Notes: generated from the sequence alone by a model not told the origin. 64,000 nt of DNA from Streptomyces sp. CA-210063 (GCF_024612015.1 NZ_CP102512.1:2852001-2916000); one strand, 5' to 3'. Counted from the first letter of the stretch, positions 38,101 through 46,658 are shown. Program-made: numbers and translations.

Positions 38101-38722
38101 GCCGGCCGAGGGGCTTGAGCTGGCGGCGGAGTTCGTCGGTGAGGTCCTGGACACGGGCCAGGTTGGCCTGCATGGCGTCCAGCTTCCGGAGCGCCTTCTC
38201 CTTGCGCTTGCGGTGCTTGAGGACGCCGGCGGCCTCTTCGATGAAGGCGCGGCGGCCCATGGGGTCGGCGTGCAGAACGGAGTCGAGCTGGCCCTGGCCG
38301 ACGATGACGTGCATCTCGCGGCCGATGCCGGAGTCGGAGAGCAGGTCCTGGATGTCGAGGAGACGGCAGGTGTCGCCGTTGATCTGGTACTCGCTGCCGC
38401 CGTTGCGGAACATGATCCGCGTGATGGTGACCTCGGAGTACTCGATGGGGAGGGCCCCGTCGGAGTTGTCGATGGTCAGGGACACCTCGGCGCGGCCCAG
38501 CGGGGGGCGCCCGGTGGTGCCGGCGAAGATGACGTCCTCCATCTTTCCGCCGCGCAGCGACTTCGCGCCCTGCTCGCCCATGACCCAGCTGAGCGCGTCC
38601 ACGACATTGGACTTGCCCGAACCGTTCGGTCCGACGACACACGTGATACCCGGTTCGAACCGGAGTGTGGTCGCCGAGGCGAACGATTTGAACCCACGGA
38701 GGGTCAGGGCCTTGAGGTGCAC
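35111..38722 (-). CDS. smc: Chromosome segregation ATPase Smc
   Basis: Smc with ScpA/ScpB condenses and segregates chromosomes. The 1203-residue product begins V-H-L-K-A-L-T-L-R-G-F-K-S-F and has Walker A G-P-N-G-S-G-K-S-N near residue 35, long coiled coils, a hinge around residues 510-690, the signature L-S-G-G-E-R-S-L-T near 1110 and Walker B V-M-D-E-V-E-A-A-L-D. The GTG start at 38722 is from the family N-terminus. Residues about 577-594, in the hinge, are encoded by a copy of an interspersed repeat found in two intergenic regions of this window. A small coiled-coil gene lies upstream. Confidence 0.96.
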   Translation of the reverse strand: MHLKALTLRGFKSFASATTLRFEPGITCVVGPNGSGKSNVVDALSWVMGEQGAKSLRGGKMEDVIFAGTTGRPPLGRAEVSLTIDNSDGALPIEYSEVTITRIMFRNGGSEYQINGDTCRLLDIQDLLSDSGIGREMHVIVGQGQLDSVLHADPMGRRAFIEEAAGVLKHRKRKEKALRKLDAMQANLARVQDLTDELRRQLKPLGRQAAVARRAAVIQADLRDARLRLLADDLVRLHAALRTEVADEAALKQRKEAAETELKKALQREAHLEGEVRRLAPRLQRAQETWYELSQLAERVRGTISLADARVKSATSAPPDERRGRDPEDMEREAARIREQEAELEAALEAAERALEDTVEHRAELERALMVEERRLKDVARSIADRRESLARLGGQVNAARSRAASAQAEIDRLAAARDEAKERAVTAQEEYEALKAEVDGLDADDTELAEQHDAAKRSLAEAESALTAAREAATAAERRRAATQARHEALALGLRRKDGTGALLGAKDRLTGLSGPAAELLTVTPGYEVPLAAAFGAAADAIAVTSPSAAAEAIRLLRKQDAGRAALLLAGAPEDAPLGGAGNRATSHDEPAAEPRPLPASPATHFAVDLVRGPADLMPAVRRLLHRIVVVDTLEDAEDLVYARPDLTVVTAEGDLLGAHFAHGGSAGAPSLLEVQASVDEAAAELEELAVRCEELAEAQESAVELRRERAGLVEELGERRRAAEREKSAVAQQLGRLAGQARGASGEAERSTAAAARAQEALDRAVQEAEELAERLAVAEEMPVEEEPDTSVRDRLAADGANARQTEMEARLQVRTHEERVKGLAGRADSLDRAARAEREARARAEQRRARLRHEAAVAEAVASGARQLLLHVEVSLARAEEERTAADAAKARREQELAQARNEGRDLKAELDKLTDSVHRGEVLGAEKRMRIEQLETKALEELGVEPEGLIAEYGPDQLVPPSLPAEGEELPDDPEHPRNQPKTFHRAEQEKRLKAAERAYQQLGKVNPLALEEFAALEERHKFLSEQLEDLKKTRADLLQVVKEVDERVEQVFTEAFWDTAREFEGVFSRLFPGGEGRLLLTDPDNMLTTGVDVEARPPGKKVKRLSLLSGGERSLTAVAMLVSIFKARPSPFYVMDEVEAALDDTNLQRLIRIMQELQEASQLIVITHQKRTMEVADALYGVSMQGDGVSKVISQRLR
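36941..36996. repeat. Interspersed repeat copy 1, in frame within smc
   Basis: About 55 bp beginning GGCTGCGGGTTCGTCGTGG and ending in a GCGCCCC-N3-GGGGCGC hairpin (36978-36994). It matches the intergenic copies at 49100-49155 and 57570-57622 through most of its length. Here it is read in frame (antisense to its hairpin direction) as part of the Smc hinge. Confidence 0.8.
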
Positions 38723-38860
38723 GCCGCTGGACTCTACCTTCCGGCCTGTCTCACTGCATGAACGCGCGGTTTCGCACATGAACGTGCAGGGCACATCAGA
38801 CGTTAAAGAGTGTGAGGAAGCGCAGGAGCGCCGGAGAAGAAAGCGCCGGGGGAAAGAAAG

Positions 38861-38887
38861 AAGGGACGCCTTGAGAAGGCGTCCCTT
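38861..38887 (-). terminator. Terminator of the small coiled-coil gene
   Basis: A 12-bp perfect inverted repeat (38861-38872 with 38876-38887, 3-nt loop), followed on the minus strand by the pyrimidine-rich CTTTCTTTCCCCC. It is the window's clearest minus-strand intrinsic terminator and lies between the 66-residue gene and smc. Confidence 0.88.
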
Positions 38888-38958
38888 GCAGATCTGACAA
38901 CTTAGCGGTTGATACGGGCAACCCAACCACTGCTGTCTGTCGTGGTGCGGTGCAGCGA

Positions 38959-39159
38959 TCAGGTGAGCGCAGGCTCCGCCTGGCGTGCGTCGAGCTCCAT
39001 GAGCGAGTCGTGAGAAGCGGCAGCCGTCAGCGCGTCGTTCTCCGCCTGGATTCGTCCGAGCTCGGATTCCAGGTCCTGGACACGCTGCTGGAGCCGTCGC
39101 ATCTCGGCGAGGAGTCGCGGATCGGAGCCGCCGACGTAACCGAGAAGCGCCTTTGCCAT
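38959..39159 (-). CDS. Conserved 66-residue coiled-coil protein
   Basis: The product starts M-A-K-A-L-L-G-Y-V-G-G-S-D-P-R-L-L-A-E-M and continues as a heptad-like helix (R-R-L-Q-Q-R-V-Q-D-L-E-S-E-L-G-R-I-Q-A-E-N) then a short acidic tail. The opening motif is familiar from actinobacterial hypothetical proteins, but no function is known to me. It has its own strong terminator, so it is not part of the smc transcript. A TTGAC-G-GTCAA palindrome lies about 155 nt upstream. Codon use matches its neighbours. Confidence 0.85.
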   Translation of the reverse strand: MAKALLGYVGGSDPRLLAEMRRLQQRVQDLESELGRIQAENDALTAAASHDSLMELDARQAEPALT

Positions 39160-39561
39160 GATGGATGGTCCTCCACACTGAGTGACCGACCGAAGCGGTG
39201 TGGGTCGTGAGGGAATCGCACCCGCGATGCTTGGCACTGTTGAGTTTTGCTGCCGTTCTCCATGCCAAACAGCTAAGGTGCGCGGGGTTGCTTTTAGCGT
39301 CTCACCAAAAAGTTTGACGGTCAACACGATCACGCCCCGCATTGGCGGGCATCCCGGTGCCGCGCGGCCCCGAGCGGGCGGCGCTGCGGCGTTTCCGGGG
39401 CCTCTCCTGGCCGGTGGAGCGAGGGGATCATCCGTTCTTCGGAGCCTGCCACGACACGTCCGTCTTGGCAATCACCTGCACATTTCTGTTTTGTACATGC
39501 TCCTGGCATATGCCGGTGGCGGACCTTCCCCCTCTCGCCCGGCTCGCTTCACAGAAGAGGC
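39160..39561 (-). promoter_or_regulatory. Spacer upstream of the 66-residue gene
   Basis: A 402-nt region with no gene. On the minus strand near 39325-39290, TTGACC followed by a T-rich stretch and G-C-T-A-A-A is the best promoter candidate for the small gene. The -35 lies inside the palindrome TTGAC-G-GTCAA (39314-39324), which could be an operator. The part near 39490-39540 is also AT-richer than usual. Nothing else was recognised. Confidence 0.4.
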
Positions 39562-39843
39562 TCAGCGGATGGCGAAGCCGTCGTAACCCCCTCGCGGTGT
39601 GTCCCAGATCTCGGTGACACCGTCCACGCGCCCGGGCGTGTCGTCACTCTGGAGCCACTCGAGGAGCCCTTGGCACGCCTCGCGGGAGCCCTCGGCGACC
39701 ACCTGCACCCGCCCGTCGGCCAGATTGAGAGCAAAACCACTCAGCCCGCCGATCTCCAGGGCTCTGGCCCGGGTGAACCAGCGGAAACCCACACCTTGCA
39801 CCCGTCCACGCACCCAGGCGACCAGCCGTACATCCTCGCTCAT
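39562..39843 (-). CDS. acyP: Acylphosphatase
   Basis: A 93-residue small alpha/beta protein that hydrolyses acyl phosphates. The conserved [12 protein letters not shown] (residues 12-23) supplies the phosphate-binding loop and catalytic Arg, and [13 protein letters not shown] supplies the catalytic Asn. The ATG at 39843 begins [11 protein letters not shown]. It stands between the small coiled-coil gene and a divergent secreted-protein gene, a known position near smc in actinobacteria. Confidence 0.96.
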   Translation of the reverse strand: MSEDVRLVAWVRGRVQGVGFRWFTRARALEIGGLSGFALNLADGRVQVVAEGSREACQGLLEWLQSDDTPGRVDGVTEIWDTPRGGYDGFAIR

Positions 39844-39970
39844 GCCTGCACGCTAACGGGCAATGTCCCTGGGGTCTCTCCCTGCCCTGGCGCCATGCTG
39901 TACCGTCCCGACCCAATGAATCTCATATGAAACTCACTCCTTCGTGTGAGGTTCGTGAAGGCGACGATCA

Positions 39971-39997
39971 CAACGTTGACAAGATCCCCAACGTTGA
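39971..39997 (+). promoter_or_regulatory. AACGTTGAC direct repeats upstream of the CAP-domain gene
   Basis: AACGTTGAC occurs at 39971-39979 and 39989-39997, period 18, in the divergent spacer 36-62 nt before the CAP gene ATG. Each copy includes TTGAC, so they may be -35 elements or a regulator's direct repeats. Confidence 0.45.
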
Positions 39998-40032
39998 CCG
40001 CAGGACACCGCAAGGACGAGGAAGGCCAAGAC

Positions 40033-41007
40033 ATGGGACGCCACCGACGCTCCGCCGCCGGCCGCGCCGCCAGGGGGGGCCGGGCCACCGGGGTCACGGA
40101 CACGGGCTTCGCTGCCGAGGAGCCCCATTACGGCCCGGAGAATCTGTACGGGTTCGCCGCAGTCCTGGAAGCCGACGCTCAGGCCGCGTCGCGCGCCGGT
40201 GGTTCGCGCCGCCGTAAGAAGAGGACCGCGACCCCCGTGAAGACCGGTCTGCTCGGTGTCTCCGCCGCCGTCGCCCTCGGCACCGTCGCGGTGGCGACCG
40301 GGGTGCTCCCGGGCGGCGACAAGTACACGGTCAGCGGGGGCAACAGCGCCGAGACGGTGCTGCCTGCCGGTTCGCCGACGGGTGCGGCGACCCAGCAGGG
40401 CGGTACGGACGGCGCCGCGCAGGAGCGCGAGGACGAGTCCACCAGCCGCGACACCGAGCGCGAGGCCTCGCCGTCGAACAGCCCGTCCCCCTCGAAGACT
40501 CCGTCCGAGAAGCCGTCCGAAGAGGCGGGCAAGGACTCCGGCTCGAAGAAGACCAAGACGCCGACCGCCGAGCCCACCAAGGAGAAGGGGAAGGAGAAGA
40601 AGACCACTTCCCCGGCGGAGCTCTCCTCGGAGACCCGGGCCGAGGCGGCGGTCCTCCTGCTGGTCAACGAGGAGCGGGCCAAGGCGGGCTGCAGCCCGGT
40701 GGCGGCCGACAGCGATCTGGCCAAGCTGGCCGAGGCCTTCAGTGAGGACATGGCCCTCCGCGGCTTCTTCGACCACACCAACCCCGACGGCGAGGATCCG
40801 TGGGACCGCGCGGCCGCCTTCGGGATCATCGGCCTCGGCGGCGAGAACATCGCCCGCGGCCAGGCCACCGCCGAGGCGGTCATGGAGGCCTGGATGAACA
40901 GCCCCGGCCACAAGGCGAACATCCTGAACTGCGACTTCAAGACCCTCGGCGTCGGTGTCCACATGGGCGACGGCGGACCGTGGTGGACGCAGGACTTCGG
41001 TTACTAG
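40033..41007 (+). CDS. Secreted/membrane CAP-domain (SCP/PR1) protein
   Basis: The 324-residue protein has a cytosolic basic N-terminus, one membrane segment near residues 72-92, a long Ser/Thr/Lys/Pro/Glu-rich linker (about 100-205), and a C-terminal CAP domain: L-L-V-N-E-E-R-A-K-A-G-C near 215, F-F-D-H-T-N-P-D-G near 240, G-E-N-I-A-R-G near 270, and the CAP motif W-M-N-S-P-G-H-K-A-N-I-L near 295. CAP domains bind lipids or act extracellularly; the bacterial roles are mostly unknown. The ATG at 40033 is preferred over the frame's upstream extension. An HxlR gene follows. Confidence 0.93.
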   Translation: MGRHRRSAAGRAARGGRATGVTDTGFAAEEPHYGPENLYGFAAVLEADAQAASRAGGSRRRKKRTATPVKTGLLGVSAAVALGTVAVATGVLPGGDKYTVSGGNSAETVLPAGSPTGAATQQGGTDGAAQEREDESTSRDTEREASPSNSPSPSKTPSEKPSEEAGKDSGSKKTKTPTAEPTKEKGKEKKTTSPAELSSETRAEAAVLLLVNEERAKAGCSPVAADSDLAKLAEAFSEDMALRGFFDHTNPDGEDPWDRAAAFGIIGLGGENIARGQATAEAVMEAWMNSPGHKANILNCDFKTLGVGVHMGDGGPWWTQDFGY

Positions 41008-41028
41008 GCGGCACCACCCCCGAGCGAA

Positions 41029-41064
41029 CGCTAACCGCAAGTTAGTGCAACCTTTTGGTTAGCG
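41029..41064 (+). promoter_or_regulatory. Nested dyads (operator) before the HxlR gene
   Basis: CGCTAACC (41029-41036) and GGTTAGCG (41057-41064) form an 8-bp inverted repeat 20 nt apart. Between them, AAGTTAGTGCAACCTT contains a smaller imperfect dyad and a second GTTAG. HxlR regulators usually bind such sites near their own promoters. The ATG is 24 nt downstream, so the mRNA leader must be short. Confidence 0.6.
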
Positions 41065-41087
41065 CTGTGTCGGAGTATTCTCGACGT

Positions 41088-41528
41088 ATGGAATCAGCCG
41101 CGCAGACCGCCGTGACGCCCGCGCAGGCCTCCGCGGGTGCGGACGGCCTGAACCTCGACGACCTGGCCTTCGACGTGTTCGCCAGGAACTGTCCGTCGCG
41201 GGGCACCCTGGAACACGTCACGGGCCGCTGGGGCGTGCTCACGATGGGCGCGCTGCACGAGGGCTCACTCCGCTTCAACGAGCTGCGCCGTCGCGTCGAC
41301 GGCGTCAGCGAGAAGATGCTCTCCCAGACCCTGCACGCCCTGGAGCGCGACGGCCTGGTCCACCGCGAGGCCCAGCCCACCAATCCGCCCCGCGTCGACT
41401 ACACGCTCACCCCGCTCGGCCGCGAGGTCTCCGAGCGTCTGCTGTCCCTCATCTCCTGCGTGGAGGACCGCATGGAGGACGTGCTCCGGGCCCGCGAGCG
41501 TTACGACGCGGCCCGCGGCGCCCGCTGA
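41088..41528 (+). CDS. HxlR-family transcriptional regulator
   Basis: The 146-residue winged-helix protein shows the HxlR pattern: [13 protein letters not shown] near residue 45, [21 protein letters not shown], and [10 protein letters not shown]. Its N-terminus has an Ala-rich tail. The ATG at 41088 is chosen because the dyads upstream would otherwise be coding. The typical metal- or redox-sensing Cys (N-C-P-S-R-G-T) is present. The 3' end overlaps mutM by 28 nt tail to tail. Its target is usually a divergent gene, absent here. Confidence 0.93.
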   Translation: MESAAQTAVTPAQASAGADGLNLDDLAFDVFARNCPSRGTLEHVTGRWGVLTMGALHEGSLRFNELRRRVDGVSEKMLSQTLHALERDGLVHREAQPTNPPRVDYTLTPLGREVSERLLSLISCVEDRMEDVLRARERYDAARGAR

Positions 41529-42361
41529 CACTTCGGGCAGAAGTAGCTGGACCGGTTCATCCACGGCCGCCGCCGCATCGGCGTGGCACAGCGTCGGCAG
41601 GGCAGCCCCTCCCGGCCGTACGCGTCCAGCGAGCGGTCGAAGTACCCCGACTCTCCGTTGACATTGACGTACAGGCTGTCGAAGCTCGTGCCGCCCACCT
41701 GGAGGGCCGCGTTCATCACATCCCGTATGTGGCCCAGGAGTTCAGTGGTGCGGGGGCGGGTGAAACCGGCGGTCGGGCGCTCGTAGTGGATCCGCGCCCG
41801 CCACAGCGCCTCGTCCGCGTAGATGTTGCCCACCCCGCTGATCAACGACTGGTCCAGCAGGGCCCGTTTGACGGTCGTACGCTTCCGCCGCAGCGTCTGG
41901 TGGAAGGCCTCCGCGTCGAACAGCGGGTCGAGCGGGTCGCGGGCGATGTGCGCGATGACGTCGGGCAGGCCGTCGGGGGTGGTGTCGTGCAACGACAGTC
42001 CGCCGAAGGTGCGTTGGTCCACGAAGCGGAGCTCGGTGGCGAGGTCGTCCGCGAAGCGGACGCGGATCCTGAGGTGCTTCTCATCCGCCGCGTCGTGCGG
42101 CTGGACGAGCAGCTGACCGCTCATGCCGAGGTGGGCGAGGACCGCTGTGCCGGTGTCCGCCACGGGCAGCCACAGATACTTCCCCCGCCGGCTCGGCTCG
42201 CCGATCCGGTGCCCCTTGAGGCGGTGCGCGAAGTCGTCGGGCCCGGCGAGGTGGCGCCGGATCGCGCGCGGGTGCAGCACCTCGACGTCGGCGACGGTCC
42301 GGTGGGCCACCCAGCGCTCCAGGCCCCGTCGCACGACCTCGACCTCGGGAAGTTCGGGCAC
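41501..42361 (-). CDS. mutM: Formamidopyrimidine-DNA glycosylase
   Basis: MutM/Fpg removes 8-oxoguanine and FaPy. The 286-residue product has the catalytic N-terminal proline (P-E-L-P-E-V-E after the initiator), the lysine in R-G-K-Y-L-W-L, the H2TH region ([12 protein letters not shown]) and the C-terminal zinc finger (C-x2-C ... C-P-K-C). The start is GTG at 42361. It is separated from rnc by the STAND gene, whereas in S. coelicolor I recall mutM directly after rnc. The stop lies inside the HxlR gene on the opposite strand. Confidence 0.97.
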   Translation of the reverse strand: MPELPEVEVVRRGLERWVAHRTVADVEVLHPRAIRRHLAGPDDFAHRLKGHRIGEPSRRGKYLWLPVADTGTAVLAHLGMSGQLLVQPHDAADEKHLRIRVRFADDLATELRFVDQRTFGGLSLHDTTPDGLPDVIAHIARDPLDPLFDAEAFHQTLRRKRTTVKRALLDQSLISGVGNIYADEALWRARIHYERPTAGFTRPRTTELLGHIRDVMNAALQVGGTSFDSLYVNVNGESGYFDRSLDAYGREGLPCRRCATPMRRRPWMNRSSYFCPKCQRAPRAAS

Positions 42362-42410
42362 GGGGTCCTCCGGTAGCGGGGTGGGGTGACGTCGGCAGCG
42401 TACCCGGTGG

Positions 42411-44912
42411 TCAGGGGGTGTCGGCGAGGCGGCCGTCAGGGGTGAGGCCGTGGGTGCGCAGAGCGCGGGCCTCGCTCTCCTTGCCCTGGTCGGTGAGGAG
42501 ATCGGCGAGGTCGTCGGCCGCGAAGCGGTCGCCCCGGTCGATCAGGACCCTCAGGTCGTCGGCGCGGCCGTGTTCCTTGAGCAGCCGGCGCAGACGCGAG
42601 CTGTCGTCGGACCTGTCCATGAGCAGCCGTACGGCCCCGTCCACGTCGCCGTGTGCCACGAGGGCGTCCACGATGTGGGAGTGGCTCCGGTCTCCGGTGG
42701 GGCAGCGCCGTATCGCCTCGTCGACCTCGCCCCGTGCGAGGAGGAGCCGGACCAGTTCGCGGGCGGACCATTCGTCTCCGCCCGCCGCCCGCGCCCGGAG
42801 CCGGGGCTCGTCCTCGCACTCGCGGAGCATCGCCGCGAGCGTGGAGGCCGCGTAGACCTCGCCCTCGTCGGCGAGACCGGCCAACAGGGCCACCGCTCGG
42901 TCGGCTTCACCGTGCGACCGGAGCACCTTGGCGGCCGCCACGGCCGCGTCCGCGTCGCCGTCCTCGGCGCGTTCGAGCAGGCTCTCGAAGTCGCCCCGCG
43001 CCACGAGGAGATCGGCCAGCATCGCGTCGATGTCCCGGTAACCCTCGCCGGCGAACTCTTCGAGGACGAGTTCCGCCTCGATCGGTCGCCCCATCTCCTG
43101 CAGCGTGTCGGCCAGGCAGTACGCCGCCGCGAAGTACCCCTCGTCGGTCAGCTCTCCGAGCCGGGCCAGGTGCCCGTTCTGCTGGAGGAGTTCCGCCAGG
43201 AGGCCGATCGCTTCGTCGTGGTCCTTCTCGACCAGCATCTCCAGGATGGCGATGGCCCGCTCGTCGTCGCCCTCGTCGTGGAAGAGTTCCGCGAGCCGCT
43301 TCCAGGACCAGAGGTCGTCGGGTTCGATCCGCTCGATCAGCAGGGCGATGGCCAGTTGCGGATCGCCGTACTCGACGAGATGGCCGATGGCGTACTCGTT
43401 CCCGGCGTCGGCCAGATCGAGGAGTTCCTCGAAGTCCCAGCCCGCGAGGACGGTCCGGTAGAGCGGGGCGTCGGTGTGCGCGGAGGCCGCCAGGCGGTGT
43501 GCCATCTCCTGGCGCCCCTGCTCGTCGCCCATCGTCCGGTAGAGGCTCCCCAAAGTCTCCATCGCGGACACCGAGCCCGCCTCCACCGCCCTCCGCAGCA
43601 GCGGAACGGCCACGCCGAAGCGCTGCCGGGCGACGGCGGAGGCACCGACGCGGTGGGCGTCCGCCGGGTCGCGCAGGTGCTCCGCGCACGCGTCCCAGAA
43701 GGACTGCGGCGGGGGCGTGGCGCGTCGCTCCCGGCCGATGTGCTGCACGAGGTAGTCCGCCATGCGGTAGCCGTCAGGGCGGCCCATCTCCTGGCCGTCG
43801 CTCGCGGGGCGCAGGGGTGCGGTGGCGCCGAGGAGTTCCCGTGTGACGTACGTCAGGGCCTCCTCGAACCAGTCGGCGGGTGCTGCGGCGCGTTCCGCAG
43901 GCGTGCAGTGGCCGGGGACCGCCGACCGCAGCAGGGCCTCGGGGAGGGCGGACTGCGCGCCGAGGACGGTCAGGTCCGCGGCGGTGGTCAGCACCGCTCG
44001 CGCGTAGGGGCCGGCGCTCTCCCAGCGGTGGGTCAGCTGCGGGGCGCCCGCGATGACCTGGGTGAGGCCGAAGTCCGTCGACTCCAGGGCCGTGCGCAGC
44101 CGTTCGTCCGTGGCCGCGATCCGCTGGGCCCGCTCCCGCTCGGCGGTCGTGAAGCCCGTCGGCACATGGACGACCTCGGCGAGCTTGAGCAGTTCCCGCT
44201 CGGTCCGGTGGCGGTCGCCGTCCTTCGGTGAGGTGTGCGGCGCGGTGTACGCGTCGTAGTAGTCCGGCCAGAGTGTCGCCACGACCAGTACCCGGCGGGG
44301 CGGTGCCGTCAGGGCGCGCAAGGTGGCCGCGGTGAGGCCGTGCTCGCCGGCCAGATGGTTCTGCAGTTCGTCCAGCCAGAGCACCAGTGGCCCGGACGGG
44401 AGCTCGAGAAGCTGTTCGATCTGGCCCGTGTCGGCCGGGTGCACCAACCACCAGTCGGGCAGCCGGTCGCGTACGGCCTCGTACAGCGAGCGGGTCTTGC
44501 CCACCGAGGAGCCGCCGACCAGGAGGACGAACCCGCCGTGGTCCGCCGCCCGCCCGATCAGGTCGCGCAGTCCGCCGCCTTCGGGCGTGTCCAGGTCGCG
44601 GGGTACATAGCCGGGCAGGGACGGCTTGGCCGCCCCGGTGCGGCGGATGGGGCGGTGCACTCCGAGCCGGAGGGGGTCGGCGTCGCGTACACGGACGGGT
44701 TCGGGCCCGCGCCGCGCCCGCAGGGTCCCGTCGGTCCGCGTCACCACGGAGAGGTTGCCGTGGATCTCACCGATCTGCAGGCTGTGCCCGCCGACGACGG
44801 CCCCCGTGAGGCGGTTCGCCGTGGCGCCGCCCGGTGCTCTGTCCGCTGCCGCGGTCTCGTCCCGCTCCCCCACACGCTCCCCCTCGTACCGGCGAACCCA
44901 CTGCTGCCCCAC
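42411..44912 (-). CDS. STAND-type P-loop ATPase with C-terminal helical repeats
   Basis: The 833-residue protein has a short N-terminal glycine-rich motif ([18 protein letters not shown], about residues 35-52), as in many actinobacterial STAND and TIR-type proteins, then a P-loop NTPase with Walker [11 protein letters not shown] near 132-141 and Walker B L-V-L-W-L-D-E near 176-182. Residues from about 410 form degenerate TPR/Sel1-like helical repeats. No effector domain was recognised. The GTG at 44873 is a likelier start than 44912, because a terminator ends 7 nt before 44912. It is an insertion between rnc and mutM relative to the order I recall. Function is unknown; a role in defence is speculation. 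Confidence 0.8.
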   Translation of the reverse strand: MGQQWVRRYEGERVGERDETAAADRAPGGATANRLTGAVVGGHSLQIGEIHGNLSVVTRTDGTLRARRGPEPVRVRDADPLRLGVHRPIRRTGAAKPSLPGYVPRDLDTPEGGGLRDLIGRAADHGGFVLLVGGSSVGKTRSLYEAVRDRLPDWWLVHPADTGQIEQLLELPSGPLVLWLDELQNHLAGEHGLTAATLRALTAPPRRVLVVATLWPDYYDAYTAPHTSPKDGDRHRTERELLKLAEVVHVPTGFTTAERERAQRIAATDERLRTALESTDFGLTQVIAGAPQLTHRWESAGPYARAVLTTAADLTVLGAQSALPEALLRSAVPGHCTPAERAAAPADWFEEALTYVTRELLGATAPLRPASDGQEMGRPDGYRMADYLVQHIGRERRATPPPQSFWDACAEHLRDPADAHRVGASAVARQRFGVAVPLLRRAVEAGSVSAMETLGSLYRTMGDEQGRQEMAHRLAASAHTDAPLYRTVLAGWDFEELLDLADAGNEYAIGHLVEYGDPQLAIALLIERIEPDDLWSWKRLAELFHDEGDDERAIAILEMLVEKDHDEAIGLLAELLQQNGHLARLGELTDEGYFAAAYCLADTLQEMGRPIEAELVLEEFAGEGYRDIDAMLADLLVARGDFESLLERAEDGDADAAVAAAKVLRSHGEADRAVALLAGLADEGEVYAASTLAAMLRECEDEPRLRARAAGGDEWSARELVRLLLARGEVDEAIRRCPTGDRSHSHIVDALVAHGDVDGAVRLLMDRSDDSSRLRRLLKEHGRADDLRVLIDRGDRFAADDLADLLTDQGKESEARALRTHGLTPDGRLADTP

Positions 44913-44919
44913 CGGATGC

Positions 44920-44957
44920 CGAAACCCCCACCGAAAGCGTGCCCGGTGGGGGTTTCG
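44920..44957 (-). terminator. rnc terminator next to the STAND gene start
   Basis: A 13-bp perfect inverted repeat (44920-44932 with 44945-44957, 12-nt loop) begins 18 nt after the rnc stop and ends 7 nt before the first possible start of the STAND gene. Confidence 0.85.
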
Positions 44958-44975
44958 AGCGATCCGGTCCCGGTG

Positions 44976-45830
44976 TCAGGCCGGGGCGGTGTCCGAAGGT
45001 GTGTCGGCGGATTCGTCGGGCTGGGCCGCGGCCTCGGCCGCCGCCTTCGCCCGCTCGTCCGCCGCGGCGCGGATGGCACGCCAGGCGGACTCGGCCGCCT
45101 GCTGCTCCGCTTCCTTCTTGCTGCGGCCGGTGCCGGTGCCGTACGAGACGCCTCCGACGCGGGCGGCAGCGGTGAAGGTCTTCTCGTGGTCGGGACCGGT
45201 CTCCGTGACCAGGTACTCGGGCACGCCGAGCCCCTCGGTCGCGGTGAGCTCCTGGAGGCTGGTCTTCCAGTCCAGGCCGGCTCCGAGATTCGAGGACTTC
45301 TCGATCAGCGGGTCGAACAGGCGGTGCACCAGCTCCGCCGCCGAGTCCAGTCCCTGGTCGAGATAGACCGCACCGATCACCGCTTCAAGGGTGTCGGCGA
45401 GGATGGATGCCTTGTCCCGGCCACCTGTGCCCTCTTCACCGCGGCCGAGCCGGATGAAGGAGCCGAGGTCGAGCCCACGGCCCACCTCCGCCAGCGCACG
45501 AGAGTTGACCACCGCGGCCCGCAGCTTGGCCAGTTGGCCTTCGGGCAGGTCGGGGTGGGTGCGGTACAGCGTGTCCGTGACCACGAGGCCGAGTACGGAG
45601 TCCCCGAGGAACTCCAGACGCTCGTTGGTGGGCAGGCCGCCGTTCTCGTACGCGTACGAACGGTGGGTCAGTGCGCGCACCAGAAGGGCGGACTCGAGCT
45701 GATAGCCGAGCCGCCCTTCCAGAAGCGTGTGGGACGAGGCTGTGTTTTCCGCCGGGCCACCTCCGCTTGTGCGGAGAGACTGCTTCTTGGCGTCATCCGC
45801 CTTCTTGGGGCTGGACACAGTGCCTCTCAC
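44976..45830 (-). CDS. rnc: Ribonuclease III (AbsB)
   Basis: RNase III cuts double-stranded RNA; in S. coelicolor absB mutants lose antibiotic production. The 284-residue product has the catalytic signature [12 protein letters not shown] near residue 70, [20 protein letters not shown] near 135, and a C-terminal dsRBD ([12 protein letters not shown] near 240) followed by an Ala-rich acidic tail. The GTG at 45830 is chosen (V-R-G-T-V-S-S); a GTG at 45818 is possible. It is 7 nt after rpmF in the DUF177-rpmF-rnc unit. Confidence 0.97.
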   Translation of the reverse strand: MRGTVSSPKKADDAKKQSLRTSGGGPAENTASSHTLLEGRLGYQLESALLVRALTHRSYAYENGGLPTNERLEFLGDSVLGLVVTDTLYRTHPDLPEGQLAKLRAAVVNSRALAEVGRGLDLGSFIRLGRGEEGTGGRDKASILADTLEAVIGAVYLDQGLDSAAELVHRLFDPLIEKSSNLGAGLDWKTSLQELTATEGLGVPEYLVTETGPDHEKTFTAAARVGGVSYGTGTGRSKKEAEQQAAESAWRAIRAAADERAKAAAEAAAQPDESADTPSDTAPA

Positions 45831-45837
45831 CAGCCGC

Positions 45838-46011
45838 TCAGACCTCGAGGACCTGGCGCTTGTTGTAGGTGCCGCAAGACGGGCACGCGATGTGCTGCAG
45901 CTTGGGCTCGTGGCAGCGCTCGCACGCAACCAGGGTGGGGACCGCAGCCTTCCACTGCGACCGGCGGTGGCGCGTGTTGCTGCGCGACATCTTCCGCTTC
46001 GGAACAGCCAC
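45838..46011 (-). CDS. rpmF: 50S ribosomal protein L32 (zinc-binding form)
   Basis: The 57-residue product starts [17 protein letters not shown] and has a zinc finger C-E-R-C and C-P-S-C, the C+ form. Streptomyces also carry Cys-free paralogues used under zinc starvation, not in this window. The start is GTG at 46011, 2 nt after the DUF177 stop. It precedes rnc. Confidence 0.97.
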   Translation of the reverse strand: MAVPKRKMSRSNTRHRRSQWKAAVPTLVACERCHEPKLQHIACPSCGTYNKRQVLEV

Positions 46012-46013
46012 GG

Positions 46014-46658
46014 CTACTTCTCCTGCTTCTCGTCGACACCGGTTTCGGCGCCGCTCATCTCGTCCTTCTCGCCGTCTTCGAGTGAACCGGCGAGTCCCTG
46101 CAGTGCCGCCCAACGGATGTCGACGGCGTCATGGTGGTGGTCCGGGTCGTCCGCGAGCCGGGCTCCGCACTCGGAGCACAGGCCGGGGCAGTCGTCCTGG
46201 CACACCGGCTGCATCGGCAGTGCGAGCACCACCGCATCACGCAGCACGGGTTCGAGGTCGAACAGGCCGTCCTCGATGAAGAGCCTGTCCTCGTCTTCCT
46301 CGGCGTCGTCGGCCGGCTCCGCCTTGGGGCGGCCCCGGTCGTCGGCGTCAGGGTACGAGAACATCTCCTGGAAGTCCGCTGCGAGCTCCAGCTCCAGCGG
46401 CTCCAGACACCTTACGCACTCCCCCTTGGCCCGTGCACGGGCGGTGCCTGTGACAAGCACACCCTCCATGACCGACTCCAGGCGGAGTTCGAGCTCCACC
46501 GGGGCGCCTTCCGGCACCCCGATCACTCCCTGGATCCCGAGATCCTGGGGAGCGTCGATCTCACGGGTCAGGCGCTGCAGCGCGCCAGGACGCCGCCCCA
46601 GCTCGTGTGTGTCGAACACGAGAGGGTTGCGGTGGTCGAGGCGGGCGTTCAGGGCCAT
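46014..46658 (-). CDS. DUF177 (YceD-like) protein
   Basis: YceD/DUF177 proteins are linked to 23S rRNA in plants and precede rpmF in most bacteria. The 214-residue product starts [16 protein letters not shown] and has the Cys-containing core C-V-R-C-L-E-P-L and C-Q-D-D-C-P-G-L-C. An acidic tail ends the protein. It follows the SepIVA-like gene by 126 nt and is 2 nt before rpmF, the usual DUF177-rpmF-rnc operon. The biochemical function is unknown. Confidence 0.93.
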   Translation of the reverse strand: MALNARLDHRNPLVFDTHELGRRPGALQRLTREIDAPQDLGIQGVIGVPEGAPVELELRLESVMEGVLVTGTARARAKGECVRCLEPLELELAADFQEMFSYPDADDRGRPKAEPADDAEEDEDRLFIEDGLFDLEPVLRDAVVLALPMQPVCQDDCPGLCSECGARLADDPDHHHDAVDIRWAALQGLAGSLEDGEKDEMSGAETGVDEKQEK

